From the NCBI RefSeq assembly GCF_040822085.1, contig NZ_CP162006.1, positions 3,658,001 to 3,722,000 on the forward strand: a stretch of DNA of 64,000 bases, given 5' to 3'. The number at the start of each line of letters is the position of its first letter. Position 1 is the first letter of the stretch. This DNA is from Rhodoferax sp. WC2427. Its GTDB lineage: Bacteria > Pseudomonadota > Gammaproteobacteria > Burkholderiales > Burkholderiaceae_C. The notes beneath the pieces were generated by a model. That model saw nothing but the letters and a program-made list of their open reading frames with translations. It had not been told where the DNA came from and searched no databases. This document shows, one piece after another, positions 51,649 to 60,793 of this stretch. Position numbers and translations under genes: made by a program.

Positions 51649-52554
51649 TCAGCCGCTGGCCAGGGGCGTGGCCGGCCCGCGAATCCAGTCCCGAAACGCC
51701 GTGACCAGCGGTGCCTGCGCGCGCGACTCGGGGTAGACCAGGTAGTAGGCATCGCTGCTCTGCAACGCCTGCGCAAACAGCTGCACCAGCGCGCCGGACA
51801 CAATCTCGGCCTCGACCAGAAAGCGGGGCAGCAGCGCAGCCCCCAGGCCGGACACTGCCGCCTGGGCAATCATCGCGAACTGCTCGTAACGCGGGCCGCG
51901 CAGGGCGTGCTGGCCATCGGTGCCGACCTGCTCGAACCAGTCGGCCCACTGGGTGGGGCGGGTGGTTTGCTGCAGCAGCACGGCTTTTGCCAAATCCGGC
52001 ACCTGGGCGATGCCCAGCCGCTGCCGGTAGGCCGGGCTGCACACCGGCACCACCTGCTCGTGCATCAGGTATTCGCACACCGCACCGGCCCACAGCGGTG
52101 CGCCGAAGTGGATGGCGGCGTCCAGCGGCTCCTGGGCGAAGTCGAAGGGTTCGCTGCGGGCGGCGATGTTGACGGTGACATCCGGGTGCAGCGCGGCAAA
52201 GTCAGGCAGGCGGGGAATGAGCCAGCGGGTGCCGAAGGTGGGCAGCACAGCCAGGTTCAGCAGGCCGCCGCCGTCCGACCAGGCCATGGTTTTTTGCGTG
52301 GCCGATGCCAGCTGCTGCAGCACGGCGCGCACGTCGGCGGCGTAGACCCGGCCTGCGTCGGTCAGCACCACGCGCTGGCGCACGCGGTGGAACACGGCCA
52401 TGCCCAGCTGCGCCTCCAGCTGGCGGATCTGGCGCGACACGGCGCTCTGCGTGAGGTGCAGCTCTTCGGCCGCGCGCGAGATGCTGGTGTGGCGGGCGGC
52501 GGCCTCGAAGGCCAGCAGGTCGGCGATGGGCGGCAGAAAGCTTTTGCGCAGCAT
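51649..52554 (-). CDS. LysR family transcriptional regulator (GcvA-like)
   Basis: 301-residue regulator with the LysR winged helix LLAFEAAARHTSISRAAEEL, LTQSAVSRQIRQLEAQLG (HTH) and the effector-binding domain from about residue 90, including FGTRWLIPRLPDF and the SGLGAALLPRFLVE stretch. This GTRWL form is that of the GcvA/AmpR-like branch. ATG at 52554 fits the family start; the frame goes on upstream without a better start. Divergent from the aldehyde dehydrogenase gene, the likely target operon. Confidence 0.93.
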   Translation of the reverse strand: MLRKSFLPPIADLLAFEAAARHTSISRAAEELHLTQSAVSRQIRQLEAQLGMAVFHRVRQRVVLTDAGRVYAADVRAVLQQLASATQKTMAWSDGGGLLNLAVLPTFGTRWLIPRLPDFAALHPDVTVNIAARSEPFDFAQEPLDAAIHFGAPLWAGAVCEYLMHEQVVPVCSPAYRQRLGIAQVPDLAKAVLLQQTTRPTQWADWFEQVGTDGQHALRGPRYEQFAMIAQAAVSGLGAALLPRFLVEAEIVSGALVQLFAQALQSSDAYYLVYPESRAQAPLVTAFRDWIRGPATPLASG

Positions 52555-52594
52555 GGTAATGCCTTTTTGGAATGAAGATGGGTTTCTGCTCTTA

Positions 52595-52652
52595 AAGAAT
52601 TTCGGGCTCTCACGCTTATCTAATGGGCGTAAGCAGCTCCTGATTCTGCAAC
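52595..52652 (-). repeat. Dispersed two-stem intergenic repeat, copy F
   Basis: On the minus strand: GTTGCAGAATCAGGAGCTGCTTACGCCCATtagATAAGCG (quoted core GCTTACGCCCAT...ATAAGCG), then GAGAGCCC. It lies between the divergent LysR and aldehyde dehydrogenase genes; the first stem is degenerate. Confidence 0.65.
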
Positions 52653-52757
52653 CCACATCAGTTTATTTTCGCATCAAGTCCTTCGCATTTGTCGCTATAC
52701 AAGTGGCGTAGATTGGGCGATATTGGGACCACCTTTCCATTCCTTTCAAGTTGCCCT

Positions 52758-54275
52758 ATGCCTGCTACCCCCTCCCTGCCTACCGAAGTTGACCAGCTGC
52801 TGCAACGCCTGGGCGTGCCCCGCGCCACCTACACCGGCGGCCCGCTGGCCGTGCGCTCGCCCATCACCGGCGAGACCATCGCCCACCTGCCGCAAACCTC
52901 GCCCACTGAGGCCACCGCCGCCATCGCCCGCGCCCAGGCCGCCTATCTGGCCTGGCGCACCGTGCCCGCGCCGCGCCGGGGCGAACTGGTGCGCCTGCTG
53001 GGCGAAGAGTTGCGCGCAGCCAAGGCCGACCTGGGCCTGCTGGTCACGCTGGAAGTGGGCAAGGTGCCCAGCGAAGGCGCGGGCGAGGTGCAGGAGATGA
53101 TCGACATCTGCGACTTTGCCGTGGGCCTGTCGCGCCAGCTCTACGGCCTGACCATCGCCACCGAGCGGGCCGAGCACCGCATGATGGAAACCTGGCACCC
53201 CATGGGCGTGGTGGGGGTGATTTCGGCCTTCAACTTCCCGGTGGCAGTGTGGTGCTGGAACGCGGCCCTGGCCCTGGTGTGCGGCAACGCTGTGGTCTGG
53301 AAGCCGTCCGAGAAAACCCCGCTCACCGCCCTGGCCACCATGGCCATCGCCCAGCGCGCGCTGGCCCGCTTTGGCGACGCGCCCGAGGGCCTGCTGGCGC
53401 TGCTGGTGGGCCCACGCGACATCGGCGAAGTGCTGGTGGACGACGCGCGGGTCAAGGTGCTGTCGGCCACTGGCTCCACCGCCATGGGCAAAGCCGTGGC
53501 CCCGCGCGTGGCGGCGCGGTTTGCGCGGGCGATTCTGGAGCTGGGTGGCAACAACGCGGCCATCGTCGCGCCCTCGGCCGACCTGGACCTGTCGCTGCGC
53601 GGCATCGCCTTTGCGGCCATGGGCACGGCCGGGCAGCGCTGCACCACGCTGCGCCGCCTGTTTGTGCACGACAGCGTGTACGACGCCCTGGTGCCGCAGC
53701 TGGCCCAGGTCTACGGCAAGGTGCAGGTGGGCGACCCGCGCGCACCGGGCACCCTGGTGGGCCCGCTGATCGACCGCGCCGCCTTCGACGGCATGCAAAA
53801 AGCCCTGGAAGAAAGCCGCGCGCTGGGTGCCAGGATGCACGGTGGCACCCGGGTGGAGAGCGAACCCGAAGCCTTCTACGTGCGCCCGGCCCTGGTCGAG
53901 CTGGCCGACCACGCCGGGCCGGTGCTGCGGGAAACCTTTGCGCCCATCCTGTACGTGCTGCGCTACCAGTCGCTGGACCAGGCGATCGACTGGCACAACG
54001 CGGTGGGGGCGGGCCTGTCGTCGTCCATCTTCACGCTGAACATGCGCGAGGCCGAGCGCTTCATGGCCAGCAACGGCTCGGACTGCGGCATTGCCAACGT
54101 CAACATCGGCCCCAGCGGTGCCGAGATTGGCGGCGCGTTTGGGGGCGAGAAGGAAACCGGCGGCGGCCGCGAATCCGGCTCCGACAGCTGGAAGGCCTAC
54201 ATGCGCCGCGCTACCAACACCATCAACTACTCCACCCAGCTGCCGCTGGCCCAGGGTGTGAAGTTCGACGTTTAG
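52758..54275 (+). CDS. amaB: Aldehyde dehydrogenase, antiquitin/AmaB type (piperideine-6-carboxylate dehydrogenase-like)
   Basis: 505-residue NAD-dependent aldehyde dehydrogenase. Motifs are GVISAFNFPVAVWCWN (cofactor/active-site Asn), VKVLSATGSTAMGKAV, ILELGGNNAAIVAP (catalytic Glu), GTAGQRCTTLRRLFVH (nucleophile Cys) and the C-terminal GGAFGGEKETGGGRES with AYMRRATNTINYS, which is the strong signature of ALDH7/antiquitin enzymes oxidising alpha-aminoadipate semialdehyde/P6C in lysine breakdown. ATG at 52758. It heads an operon with a FAD amine-type oxidase and a TPP enzyme and is divergent from the LysR gene. Confidence 0.9.
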   Translation: MPATPSLPTEVDQLLQRLGVPRATYTGGPLAVRSPITGETIAHLPQTSPTEATAAIARAQAAYLAWRTVPAPRRGELVRLLGEELRAAKADLGLLVTLEVGKVPSEGAGEVQEMIDICDFAVGLSRQLYGLTIATERAEHRMMETWHPMGVVGVISAFNFPVAVWCWNAALALVCGNAVVWKPSEKTPLTALATMAIAQRALARFGDAPEGLLALLVGPRDIGEVLVDDARVKVLSATGSTAMGKAVAPRVAARFARAILELGGNNAAIVAPSADLDLSLRGIAFAAMGTAGQRCTTLRRLFVHDSVYDALVPQLAQVYGKVQVGDPRAPGTLVGPLIDRAAFDGMQKALEESRALGARMHGGTRVESEPEAFYVRPALVELADHAGPVLRETFAPILYVLRYQSLDQAIDWHNAVGAGLSSSIFTLNMREAERFMASNGSDCGIANVNIGPSGAEIGGAFGGEKETGGGRESGSDSWKAYMRRATNTINYSTQLPLAQGVKFDV

Positions 54276-54281
54276 GGGGCA

Positions 54282-55460
54282 GTGGTGCCCATCGTCATCA
54301 TCGGCGGCGGCGTGATCGGCAGCGCCATCGCCTACTTCCTCACGCTGCAGCAGCCGGGTTGCGAAGTGGTGGTGCTGGAGCGCGACCCAAGCTATGCGCG
54401 GGCCTCGTCGGCGCTGTCGGCCAGCTCGATACGCCAGCAGTTTTCGACCGACATCAACATCCGCATCTCGGCTTTTGGCATCGATTTTTTACGCAACGTG
54501 GGCACGTTGCTAGCCTGCCACGGGGATGCACCAAACATCGGCCTGCACGAGGGTGGCTACCTGTACCTGGCCACCGCAGTTGGCGCGGCCACGCTGCGCG
54601 ACAACCATGCACTGCAACGCCAGCTGGGTGCCGATGTAACGCTGCTCAGCCCGGCGCAGTTGCAGAAGCAATATCCCTGGCTGGCGCTGCAGGACGTGGC
54701 GCTGGGCTCGCTGGGTCTGTCGGGCGAAGGCTGGTTTGATGGCTACCTGCTGCTGACGGCGCTGCGCAAAAAGGCGCAAAGCCAAGGCGTGCGCTACCTG
54801 GCCGACGAGGCCGTGGGCCTGGACCTGGCCCGCAGCGACGGCGTGCAGCACGTGCAGGCGGTGCGGCTGCGCAGCGGTGGCAACCTGCCTTGCCGGTTTG
54901 CGGTGAACGCGGGCGGCCCCTGGGCGGCGGCGATTGCCAGTTGGGCGGGCATCGCGCTGCCGGTGGTGGGCAAGCGGCGCACGGTGTTCCACCTGTCCAG
55001 CCCGGCGGAGCTGCCGCGCTGCCCTTTGCTCATCGACACCAGCGGCATCTGGCTGCGCCCCGAGGGCCGGGGCTTCATTGCCGGTTTTGCGCCGCCCGCC
55101 GACCAGGATGCCGACTTTGCACCGCTGGAGCCCACCTACAACGCCTTTGACAACCATGTGTGGCCCACGCTGGCCGCGCGCATTCCGGCATTTGAAGCCT
55201 TGCGTTTGCAAAGCGCCTGGGCGGGCTACTACGAGATGAACACCTTCGACCACAACGCCCTGGTGGACCTGCATCCGGCCTGCGACAACCTGGTGTTTGC
55301 CAACGGCTTCTCCGGCCACGGCCTGCAGCAGTGCCCCGCCGTGGGCCGGGGCCTGGCCGAGCTGATGCACACCGGCAGCTACCAGAGCCTGGACCTTTCG
55401 CCCATATCCATCCAGCGCCTGGTAGACCAGCGCCCGCTGCTGGAAAAAAACATCATCTAA
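54282..55460 (+). CDS. FAD-dependent oxidoreductase of the DAO family
   Basis: 392-residue flavoprotein with VPIVIIGGGVIGSAIAYFL (dinucleotide-binding motif), ASSALSASSIRQQFS, VNAGGPWAAAIASWAGIALP and the C-terminal HPACDNLVFANGFSGHGLQ (second FAD contact), as in amino-acid and amine oxidases or dehydrogenases. Sited directly after an AmaB-like dehydrogenase (6-bp gap), it may oxidise pipecolate or a related cyclic or D-amino acid whose semialdehyde AmaB would use. Starts on GTG (54282, or GTG at 54285) with AGGGGGC upstream. Substrate is inferred from context. Confidence 0.87.
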   Translation: MVPIVIIGGGVIGSAIAYFLTLQQPGCEVVVLERDPSYARASSALSASSIRQQFSTDINIRISAFGIDFLRNVGTLLACHGDAPNIGLHEGGYLYLATAVGAATLRDNHALQRQLGADVTLLSPAQLQKQYPWLALQDVALGSLGLSGEGWFDGYLLLTALRKKAQSQGVRYLADEAVGLDLARSDGVQHVQAVRLRSGGNLPCRFAVNAGGPWAAAIASWAGIALPVVGKRRTVFHLSSPAELPRCPLLIDTSGIWLRPEGRGFIAGFAPPADQDADFAPLEPTYNAFDNHVWPTLAARIPAFEALRLQSAWAGYYEMNTFDHNALVDLHPACDNLVFANGFSGHGLQQCPAVGRGLAELMHTGSYQSLDLSPISIQRLVDQRPLLEKNII

Positions 55461-55468
55461 GTACCACC

Positions 55469-57145
55469 ATGACCCACCTCCCCACCCGCAGCGGCGGCCA
55501 GATCCTGGTCGACCAACTTTTAGTGCACGGCGTGCAGCAGCTGTTTTGCGTGCCCGGCGAGAGCTTTCTGGCCGTGCTGGATGCCCTGCACGACGCGCCC
55601 ATCGCCGTCACCGTGTGCCGCCAGGAAGGCGGCGCAGCCATGATGGCCGAGGCGCAGGGCAAGCTCACCGGGCAGCCGGGGGTGTGCTTTGTGACCCGCG
55701 GCCCTGGTGCCACCAACGCCGCGGCAGGCGTGCACATCGCGCACCAGGACGCCACGCCGCTGCTGCTGTTTGTGGGCCAGGTGGCGCGGGGCGCACTGGG
55801 GCGCGAGGCATTTCAAGAGATGGACTACGGCGCGGTGTTCGGCAGCATGGCCAAGTGGGTGGTCCAGGTGGAGGATGCCCGGCGCCTGCCCGAGCTGGTG
55901 TCGCGGGCCTTCCACGTGGCCACCTCGGGCCGCCCCGGTCCGGTGGTGATCGCCCTGCCGGAAGACATGCTGACCGAGGTCGCCACCGTGGCCGATGCCC
56001 TGCCCTACAGGGCTACCGACACCCATCCCGGCCCCGCGCCGCTGGCCGAACTGCAGCAGCGGCTGGCGGCGGCGCGGCGCCCGGTGGTCATTCTGGGCGG
56101 CAGCCGCTGGTCGGCGCAGGCGGTGCAGCAGTTTCGCGCGTTTGCCGAGGCGTTTGCGCTGCCGGTGTTCTGCTCGTTCCGCCGCCAGATGCTGTTTGAC
56201 CACACCCACCCCTGCTACGGCGGCGACCTGGGGCTGGGGCCCAACCCCCGCCTGCTGGCGCGTATCCGCAGCGCCGATCTGGTGCTGCTGGTGGGCGGGC
56301 GTTTGTCAGAGGTGCCGTCGCAGGGCTACACGCTGCTGGACATTCCCACGCCGCAGCAAAACCTGGTGCATGTGTACGCCGATGCGGACGAGTTCGGCAA
56401 GCTGTACCGGGCGACTCAATCCGTCCACGCCACGCCGCAGGCATTTGCCGCTGCCGTGGGCACGCTGCGCCCGGCATCCCCACCGGTCTGGCGGGCCGAG
56501 ACCGAAACCGCCCACGCCGACTACCTGCGCTGGAGCGACCCGGCCCCCATCCAGATCCCCGGGCCGCTGCAAATGGGCGCAGTGATGCAGGATCTGCGCA
56601 CCAACCTACCGCCCGACACCATTTTCTGCAACGGCGCGGGCAACTTTGCCACCTGGGTGCACCGCTTCTGGCCGTTTACCACCTACGCCAGCCAGCTTGC
56701 GCCCACCAGCGGCTCCATGGGCTATGGCCTGCCCGCGGGCGTGGGGGCCAAGCGCCTGTGGCCGCAGCGCGAGGTGGTGGTGTTTGCGGGCGACGGGGAC
56801 TTTCTGATGCACGGCCAGGAATTCGCCACCGCCGTGCAATACGGCCTGCCCATCCTGGTGGTGCTGCTGGACAACGCCATGCTGGGCACCATCCGCATGC
56901 ACCAGGAGCGGCACTACCCGGGCCGCGTCAGCGCCACCGCCCTCCAGAACCCCGACTTCTGCGCCTATGCCCAGGCCTTTGGCGGCCATGGCGAGCGGGT
57001 CACCACCACCGCGGAATTTGCCCCGGCCCTGGCGCGCGCCCGGGCCAGCGGCTTGCCCGCCATCCTGCACTGCCTGCTGGACCCCGAGGCCATCACCCCC
57101 ACCGGCACCTTGCAGGGCATCCGCAACGCAGCGCTGGCAAACTAA
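55469..57145 (+). CDS. Thiamine diphosphate-binding enzyme (acetolactate synthase-like)
   Basis: 558-residue TPP-dependent enzyme with the three-domain layout of the acetolactate synthase/benzoylformate decarboxylase group. Visible parts are VQQLFCVPGESFLAVLDAL with the cofactor Glu in CRQEGGAAMMAE, GPGATNAAAGVHIAHQD, the central RRPVVILGGSRWS, and the TPP-magnesium motif VVVFAGDGDFLMHGQEFATA with LLDNAMLGTIRMHQE. It lacks an obvious regulatory partner gene, so a catabolic lyase or decarboxylase function is as likely as acetolactate synthesis. ATG at 55469 follows the oxidoreductase by 8 bp, so it is cotranscribed. Confidence 0.9.
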   Translation: MTHLPTRSGGQILVDQLLVHGVQQLFCVPGESFLAVLDALHDAPIAVTVCRQEGGAAMMAEAQGKLTGQPGVCFVTRGPGATNAAAGVHIAHQDATPLLLFVGQVARGALGREAFQEMDYGAVFGSMAKWVVQVEDARRLPELVSRAFHVATSGRPGPVVIALPEDMLTEVATVADALPYRATDTHPGPAPLAELQQRLAAARRPVVILGGSRWSAQAVQQFRAFAEAFALPVFCSFRRQMLFDHTHPCYGGDLGLGPNPRLLARIRSADLVLLVGGRLSEVPSQGYTLLDIPTPQQNLVHVYADADEFGKLYRATQSVHATPQAFAAAVGTLRPASPPVWRAETETAHADYLRWSDPAPIQIPGPLQMGAVMQDLRTNLPPDTIFCNGAGNFATWVHRFWPFTTYASQLAPTSGSMGYGLPAGVGAKRLWPQREVVVFAGDGDFLMHGQEFATAVQYGLPILVVLLDNAMLGTIRMHQERHYPGRVSATALQNPDFCAYAQAFGGHGERVTTTAEFAPALARARASGLPAILHCLLDPEAITPTGTLQGIRNAALAN

Positions 57146-57245
57146 TGTAAAAGCCGTCAACGGGTGGCGGCTGGGAGGCGTCAGGTACCGGTGGGGCCGC
57201 GCCGCAGCGCCTACACTCCCCCTATTGACCGCTACCGGAAGACGT

Positions 57246-57722
57246 ATGACCTTGTTCAAATCCACCTCCCTCGGCCTGTGCCTGGCCGCATCGACCCTGC
57301 TGTTCGCCCACACCGCCCAGGCCCAGACCGCCAAGCCCGCCGCCCCGGCATCGACAGCGTCGGTCGCCGAACTGGCCAAGCAGGCCGAAGGCCAGCTCGC
57401 TGCCGCCGGTTGGCTGTCCATGCTGGACCGCGGCAACTGGGGCGGGGCCTACGAGGCCAGCAGCCAGCTGTTTCGCAACATGGTGCCCATCGGGGCCTGG
57501 ATGGACAGCATCCCGGGCGTACGCGCACCGTTTGGTGCGTTCGAGAGCCGCACCGCCTCCACCGTGGTCTACAAGACCACCCTGGCCGGTCGGCCCGATG
57601 GCGAATACGTCACCGCCATTTTTGATGCCCACTTTGCCGACAAGAAAGACGTGGAAGAACTCGTCACCACCGTGCGTGAGGCCGATGGCCAGTGGCGCGT
57701 GATCGGCTACCAGCCACGCTAA
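57246..57722 (+). CDS. DUF4019 domain exported protein
   Basis: 158-residue protein with a signal peptide (TSLGLCLAASTLLFAHTAQAQ, A-x-A cleavage) and a small mature domain of the DUF4019 type: AGWLSMLDRGNWGGAYEASS, then VYKTTLAGRPDGEYVTAIFD and VTTVREADGQWRVIGYQPR. Function unknown; periplasmic location expected. Lies 100 bp after the TPP enzyme gene, probably with its own promoter. It is followed by the glutathione transferase gene after 14 bp. Confidence 0.87.
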   Translation: MTLFKSTSLGLCLAASTLLFAHTAQAQTAKPAAPASTASVAELAKQAEGQLAAAGWLSMLDRGNWGGAYEASSQLFRNMVPIGAWMDSIPGVRAPFGAFESRTASTVVYKTTLAGRPDGEYVTAIFDAHFADKKDVEELVTTVREADGQWRVIGYQPR

Positions 57723-57736
57723 ACCCGGACACCGCC

Positions 57737-58360
57737 ATGCTGCAGTTACTGGGTAAATCGACCTCCATCAATGTGCGCAAGGTGCTGTGGCTGTGCGCCG
57801 AGCTGGACATTCCGTTCGAGCACGAGCAATGGGGCTCGGGCTTCCAGTCCACCGAGGTGGACGCATTCCGCGCGCTCAACCCCAACGCCATGGTGCCGGT
57901 CATCCGCGACGGGGCGTTTGTGCTGTGGGAATCCAACGTGATCTGCCGCTACCTGGCCGCCCGCCATGGGCGCGCCGACCTGCTGCCCACCGACCCGCAG
58001 GCCCGCGCCCTGGTCGAGCAGTGGATGGACTGGCAGGCCACCGAGCTGAACAACGCCTGGCGCTACGCCTTCATGGCCCTGGTGCGCCACAGCCCCGCCC
58101 ATACCGACCCCGCCGCCCTGGCCGCAGGCGTGCAGAACTGGAACCGCCACATGGCGATGCTGGACGGGCAACTGCAAAAATCCGGGGCCTACGCCACCGG
58201 TGCCGACTTCACCCTGGCCGACATCGTGCTGGGCCTGTCCACCCACCGCTGGTGCGCCGCCCCCATGGAAAAGCCCGCCCTGCCTGCCGTGCAGGCCTAC
58301 TACGAACGCCTGAGCCTGCGCCCCGGCTTCCGACTGCATGGCCGCAACGGCATGCCCTGA
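57737..58360 (+). CDS. Glutathione S-transferase family protein
   Basis: 207-residue cytosolic GST. N-terminal thioredoxin-like domain: LLGKSTSINVRKVLWLCAEL (the Ser/Asn active-site region), NPNAMVPVIRDGAFVLWESN (cis-Pro and the glutathione-binding E-S motif). The C-terminal helical domain ends with GADFTLADIVLGLSTHRW (N-capping box). The substrate is not evident. ATG at 57737. It probably forms a unit with the DUF4019 and FmdB-type genes on either side, since gaps are 14 bp each. Confidence 0.92.
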   Translation: MLQLLGKSTSINVRKVLWLCAELDIPFEHEQWGSGFQSTEVDAFRALNPNAMVPVIRDGAFVLWESNVICRYLAARHGRADLLPTDPQARALVEQWMDWQATELNNAWRYAFMALVRHSPAHTDPAALAAGVQNWNRHMAMLDGQLQKSGAYATGADFTLADIVLGLSTHRWCAAPMEKPALPAVQAYYERLSLRPGFRLHGRNGMP

Positions 58361-58374
58361 CATCCCCACGACCC

Positions 58375-58599
58375 ATGCCCACCTACGATTACGTCTGCCC
58401 CGCCTGTGGCGGCTTCGAAGCCATCCGCCGCCTGGCCGAACGCGATGACCCCTGCGCCTGCCCCGTCTGTGGCAACGCCGCGCAGCGCGTCTTGACGCTG
58501 AGCACCGCAGAGCCCCGCCGCGCTAGCAGCGCCCACGGCCAGAGCCTGGAAGCCAACTACCAGCGGCTCAAGCACCGCGCCGGTTGCGCCTGCTGCTAG
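58375..58599 (+). CDS. FmdB-family zinc ribbon protein
   Basis: 74-residue protein beginning MPTYDYVCPACGGFEAIRR, with a second pair CACPVCG, giving the four zinc-binding cysteines of the FmdB/YgiT-like regulatory zinc ribbon (CxxC...CxxC). It ends in a Cys cluster CACC. FmdB-type proteins are proposed regulators of amide or formamide uptake, but most are of unknown role. Follows the GST gene by 14 bp and is the last gene of this small group. Confidence 0.88.
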   Translation: MPTYDYVCPACGGFEAIRRLAERDDPCACPVCGNAAQRVLTLSTAEPRRASSAHGQSLEANYQRLKHRAGCACC

Positions 58600-58665
58600 T
58601 GGAGTGCGCGCGGGCCGCCGGTGCCCGGAAGGTGGTTTAAAACACACATCCGCCACGCCCTGCAC

Positions 58666-58679
58666 TTGATCCAAGTCAA
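58666..58679. promoter_or_regulatory. FNR/Anr-type box upstream of the MCP gene
   Basis: TTGATCCAAGTCAA differs by one base from the TTGAT-N4-ATCAA consensus of FNR/CRP-family oxygen-responsive regulators. Its centre lies about 130 bp upstream of the chemoreceptor start codon, in an intergenic gap. The proposed regulator is not in the window. Confidence 0.55.
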
Positions 58680-58757
58680 ACCCGGCCCAACGGGGCCATC
58701 CATCGGGAAAGTAGCGGGTACCAAACTAGATCCATGCGCTACCATCCGCCTTAATAA

Positions 58758-58778
58758 AGTAACTTTATGTAAGTTACT
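58758..58778. promoter_or_regulatory. 8-bp inverted repeat just upstream of the MCP start
   Basis: AGTAACTT-tatgt-AAGTTACT is a perfect palindrome of 8-bp arms and a 5-bp spacer, ending 24 bp before the ATG of the chemoreceptor gene. The position suits a repressor operator or a short 5' hairpin. Confidence 0.5.
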
Positions 58779-58801
58779 AAGATCGATGGAACTTTGCAGC
58801 T

Positions 58802-60766
58802 ATGGACAATCGGAATGCAGGCAGCGGTGGTTTTGGCGCGTTCTTCAGCTACCACGGCTGGCTGGCACCCGGGGTGCGCTTGTTCCGCAGCATCAGCTTC
58901 CCGGCCAAGGCGGCCTGGATCAGCACCATGTTTCTGGTTCCTTTGGTACTGATGCTGTGGCTGCTGTGGAGCAGTGCCAGCGAGCAGATCGAGGTGACCC
59001 GCAGTGAACGCGCAGGTCTGGTGTATGTGGACCCCGTCACGGAGCTGATCACTGCCCTGCAGAACCAGCGGCGGGCCGCCATGGCCAAGGCCGCGGACCT
59101 GGCAGACACCCAATCCAAAACCCAAACCGCGTTCAGCGCGGTAGCCGTCCAGCAAAAGGCCTTTGGCCCGGCTGCGGCTACGGCAGCGGGCTTTGAGGCC
59201 CTTCAAAAGGCCGTTGGCGCGCTGGCGCAGCTACCGCCCGCAGCCGATACCGATGCCCTCTTTACCGCGCACACCACGGCCATCAATGCGGCCATTGGCC
59301 TGATCGCCCACATCGCCGACGATTCGCAGCTGGCGCTGGACCCCGAGCTGGACACCTACCACCTGATGAATGTGGGGGTTCTGCTGGGGCCCCAGTATTC
59401 CGAGTACCTGGCCCGCCTGCGCGGCCTGGGTTACACCTCGCTGCTGGAAAAAGCGCCCTTGTCGGTCGGGCGCAGCCAGGTGTTGCACAAGACGCTGGCG
59501 CTTGTGGGCTACATCGACGAGCACGTTGAAAACTCCTTCCAACAGGGCGTGGAGAACTTTCCAGAGGTGGCCCGCCAATTCGACATGAAAAACGTGGACA
59601 GCGCACGGGAGGCCTTTCTGGCCGCGCTGGACAAGCAGGTGCTGGGCGAAACCGTGGAAGGCGACAGCGCGGGTTTCCTGGCGCTGGCCAACACCGCGAT
59701 TGAGCGGCAACGGCAGATCGACAAACAGATACGCGTTCGCCTGGACGCGCAACTGCAGGCCCGCATTACGCGGACCGAACAAAAGATCTATTTCAACGCC
59801 GGGCTGTGCCTGGTGTTTGTGCTGATCGCCTTGTACCTGATGCAGGCTTTCTACAAGGTCATGATGGGCGGGCTGCGCGAAGTGGCCGGGCACCTGACGG
59901 AGATCACGCAGGGCAACCTGACCACCGCCCCCAAGCCTTGGGGCTCGGACGAAGCCGCTCAGCTGATGTTGACCATGGGGGCCATGCAAAGCAGCCTGCG
60001 CAACATCGCCCGCAATGTGCGCGACGGCGCCGCCAGCGTGCAAACCGCCAGCGAGGAAATTGCCTCGGCCTCCAACGACCTCTCCCAGCGCACCGAATCC
60101 AGTGCAGCCAGTCTGCAGCAGTCGGCGGCCAGCATGGAGCAGATTGCGGCCACGGTGAAGCACAGCGCCGACACGGTGCAGGGCGCCAGTGCCATCGTGC
60201 GCGAAAATGCCGCTGCCGCCACCCGGGGGGGCGAAGTCATCGCCCAGGTGGTGCACACCATGGACAACATCCGCGCGTCCTCCCACCAGATTGGGGAAAT
60301 CATCAGCGTCATCGACGGCATTGCCTTCCAGACCAACATCCTGGCGCTGAATGCCGCGGTAGAAGCCGCCCGCGCCGGTGAGCAGGGCCGGGGCTTTGCG
60401 GTGGTGGCGTCCGAGGTGCGGGCACTGGCGGGCCGCTCGGCGGCAGCGGCCAAAGAGATCAAGACCCTGATCAGCACCAGCATCCAGCAGGTGGAGGCAG
60501 GTACCCAGGTGGTGGCCCAGGCGGGCGAAACCATCCACGACATTGTGGCCAACGCGGGCAAGATCGACGCGCTGATGGCCGAGATCGCCACCGCCACCCG
60601 GGAACAAACCCAGGGCATCAACGAAGTCGGCGCCGCCATCCACGACCTCGACCAGGGCACCCAGCAAAACGCGTCGCTGGTAGAAGAAACCGCGGCGGCG
60701 GCAGGCCACCTGGCCGAACAGGCGCAGCGCCTGGCCGACGATATTGCCTTCTTTCAGTTCAAGTAG
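58802..60766 (+). CDS. Methyl-accepting chemotaxis protein
   Basis: 654-residue inner-membrane chemoreceptor. It has a first membrane helix (residues about 38-57, [20 protein letters not shown]), a periplasmic four-helix-type sensor region of about 270 residues, a second membrane helix (residues about 332-350, [20 protein letters not shown]) and a HAMP-like linker. The signalling hairpin tip is [20 protein letters not shown] with [19 protein letters not shown]. The C-terminus lacks a pentapeptide tether. The sensor fits the 4HB/TarH style. Upstream DNA holds an FNR-like box and an 8-bp palindrome, suggesting oxygen-linked control. Confidence 0.93.
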   Translation: MDNRNAGSGGFGAFFSYHGWLAPGVRLFRSISFPAKAAWISTMFLVPLVLMLWLLWSSASEQIEVTRSERAGLVYVDPVTELITALQNQRRAAMAKAADLADTQSKTQTAFSAVAVQQKAFGPAAATAAGFEALQKAVGALAQLPPAADTDALFTAHTTAINAAIGLIAHIADDSQLALDPELDTYHLMNVGVLLGPQYSEYLARLRGLGYTSLLEKAPLSVGRSQVLHKTLALVGYIDEHVENSFQQGVENFPEVARQFDMKNVDSAREAFLAALDKQVLGETVEGDSAGFLALANTAIERQRQIDKQIRVRLDAQLQARITRTEQKIYFNAGLCLVFVLIALYLMQAFYKVMMGGLREVAGHLTEITQGNLTTAPKPWGSDEAAQLMLTMGAMQSSLRNIARNVRDGAASVQTASEEIASASNDLSQRTESSAASLQQSAASMEQIAATVKHSADTVQGASAIVRENAAAATRGGEVIAQVVHTMDNIRASSHQIGEIISVIDGIAFQTNILALNAAVEAARAGEQGRGFAVVASEVRALAGRSAAAAKEIKTLISTSIQQVEAGTQVVAQAGETIHDIVANAGKIDALMAEIATATREQTQGINEVGAAIHDLDQGTQQNASLVEETAAAAGHLAEQAQRLADDIAFFQFK

Positions 60767-60793
60767 ACCGCGCGCCGGCCTCGCCAGCGTGCC

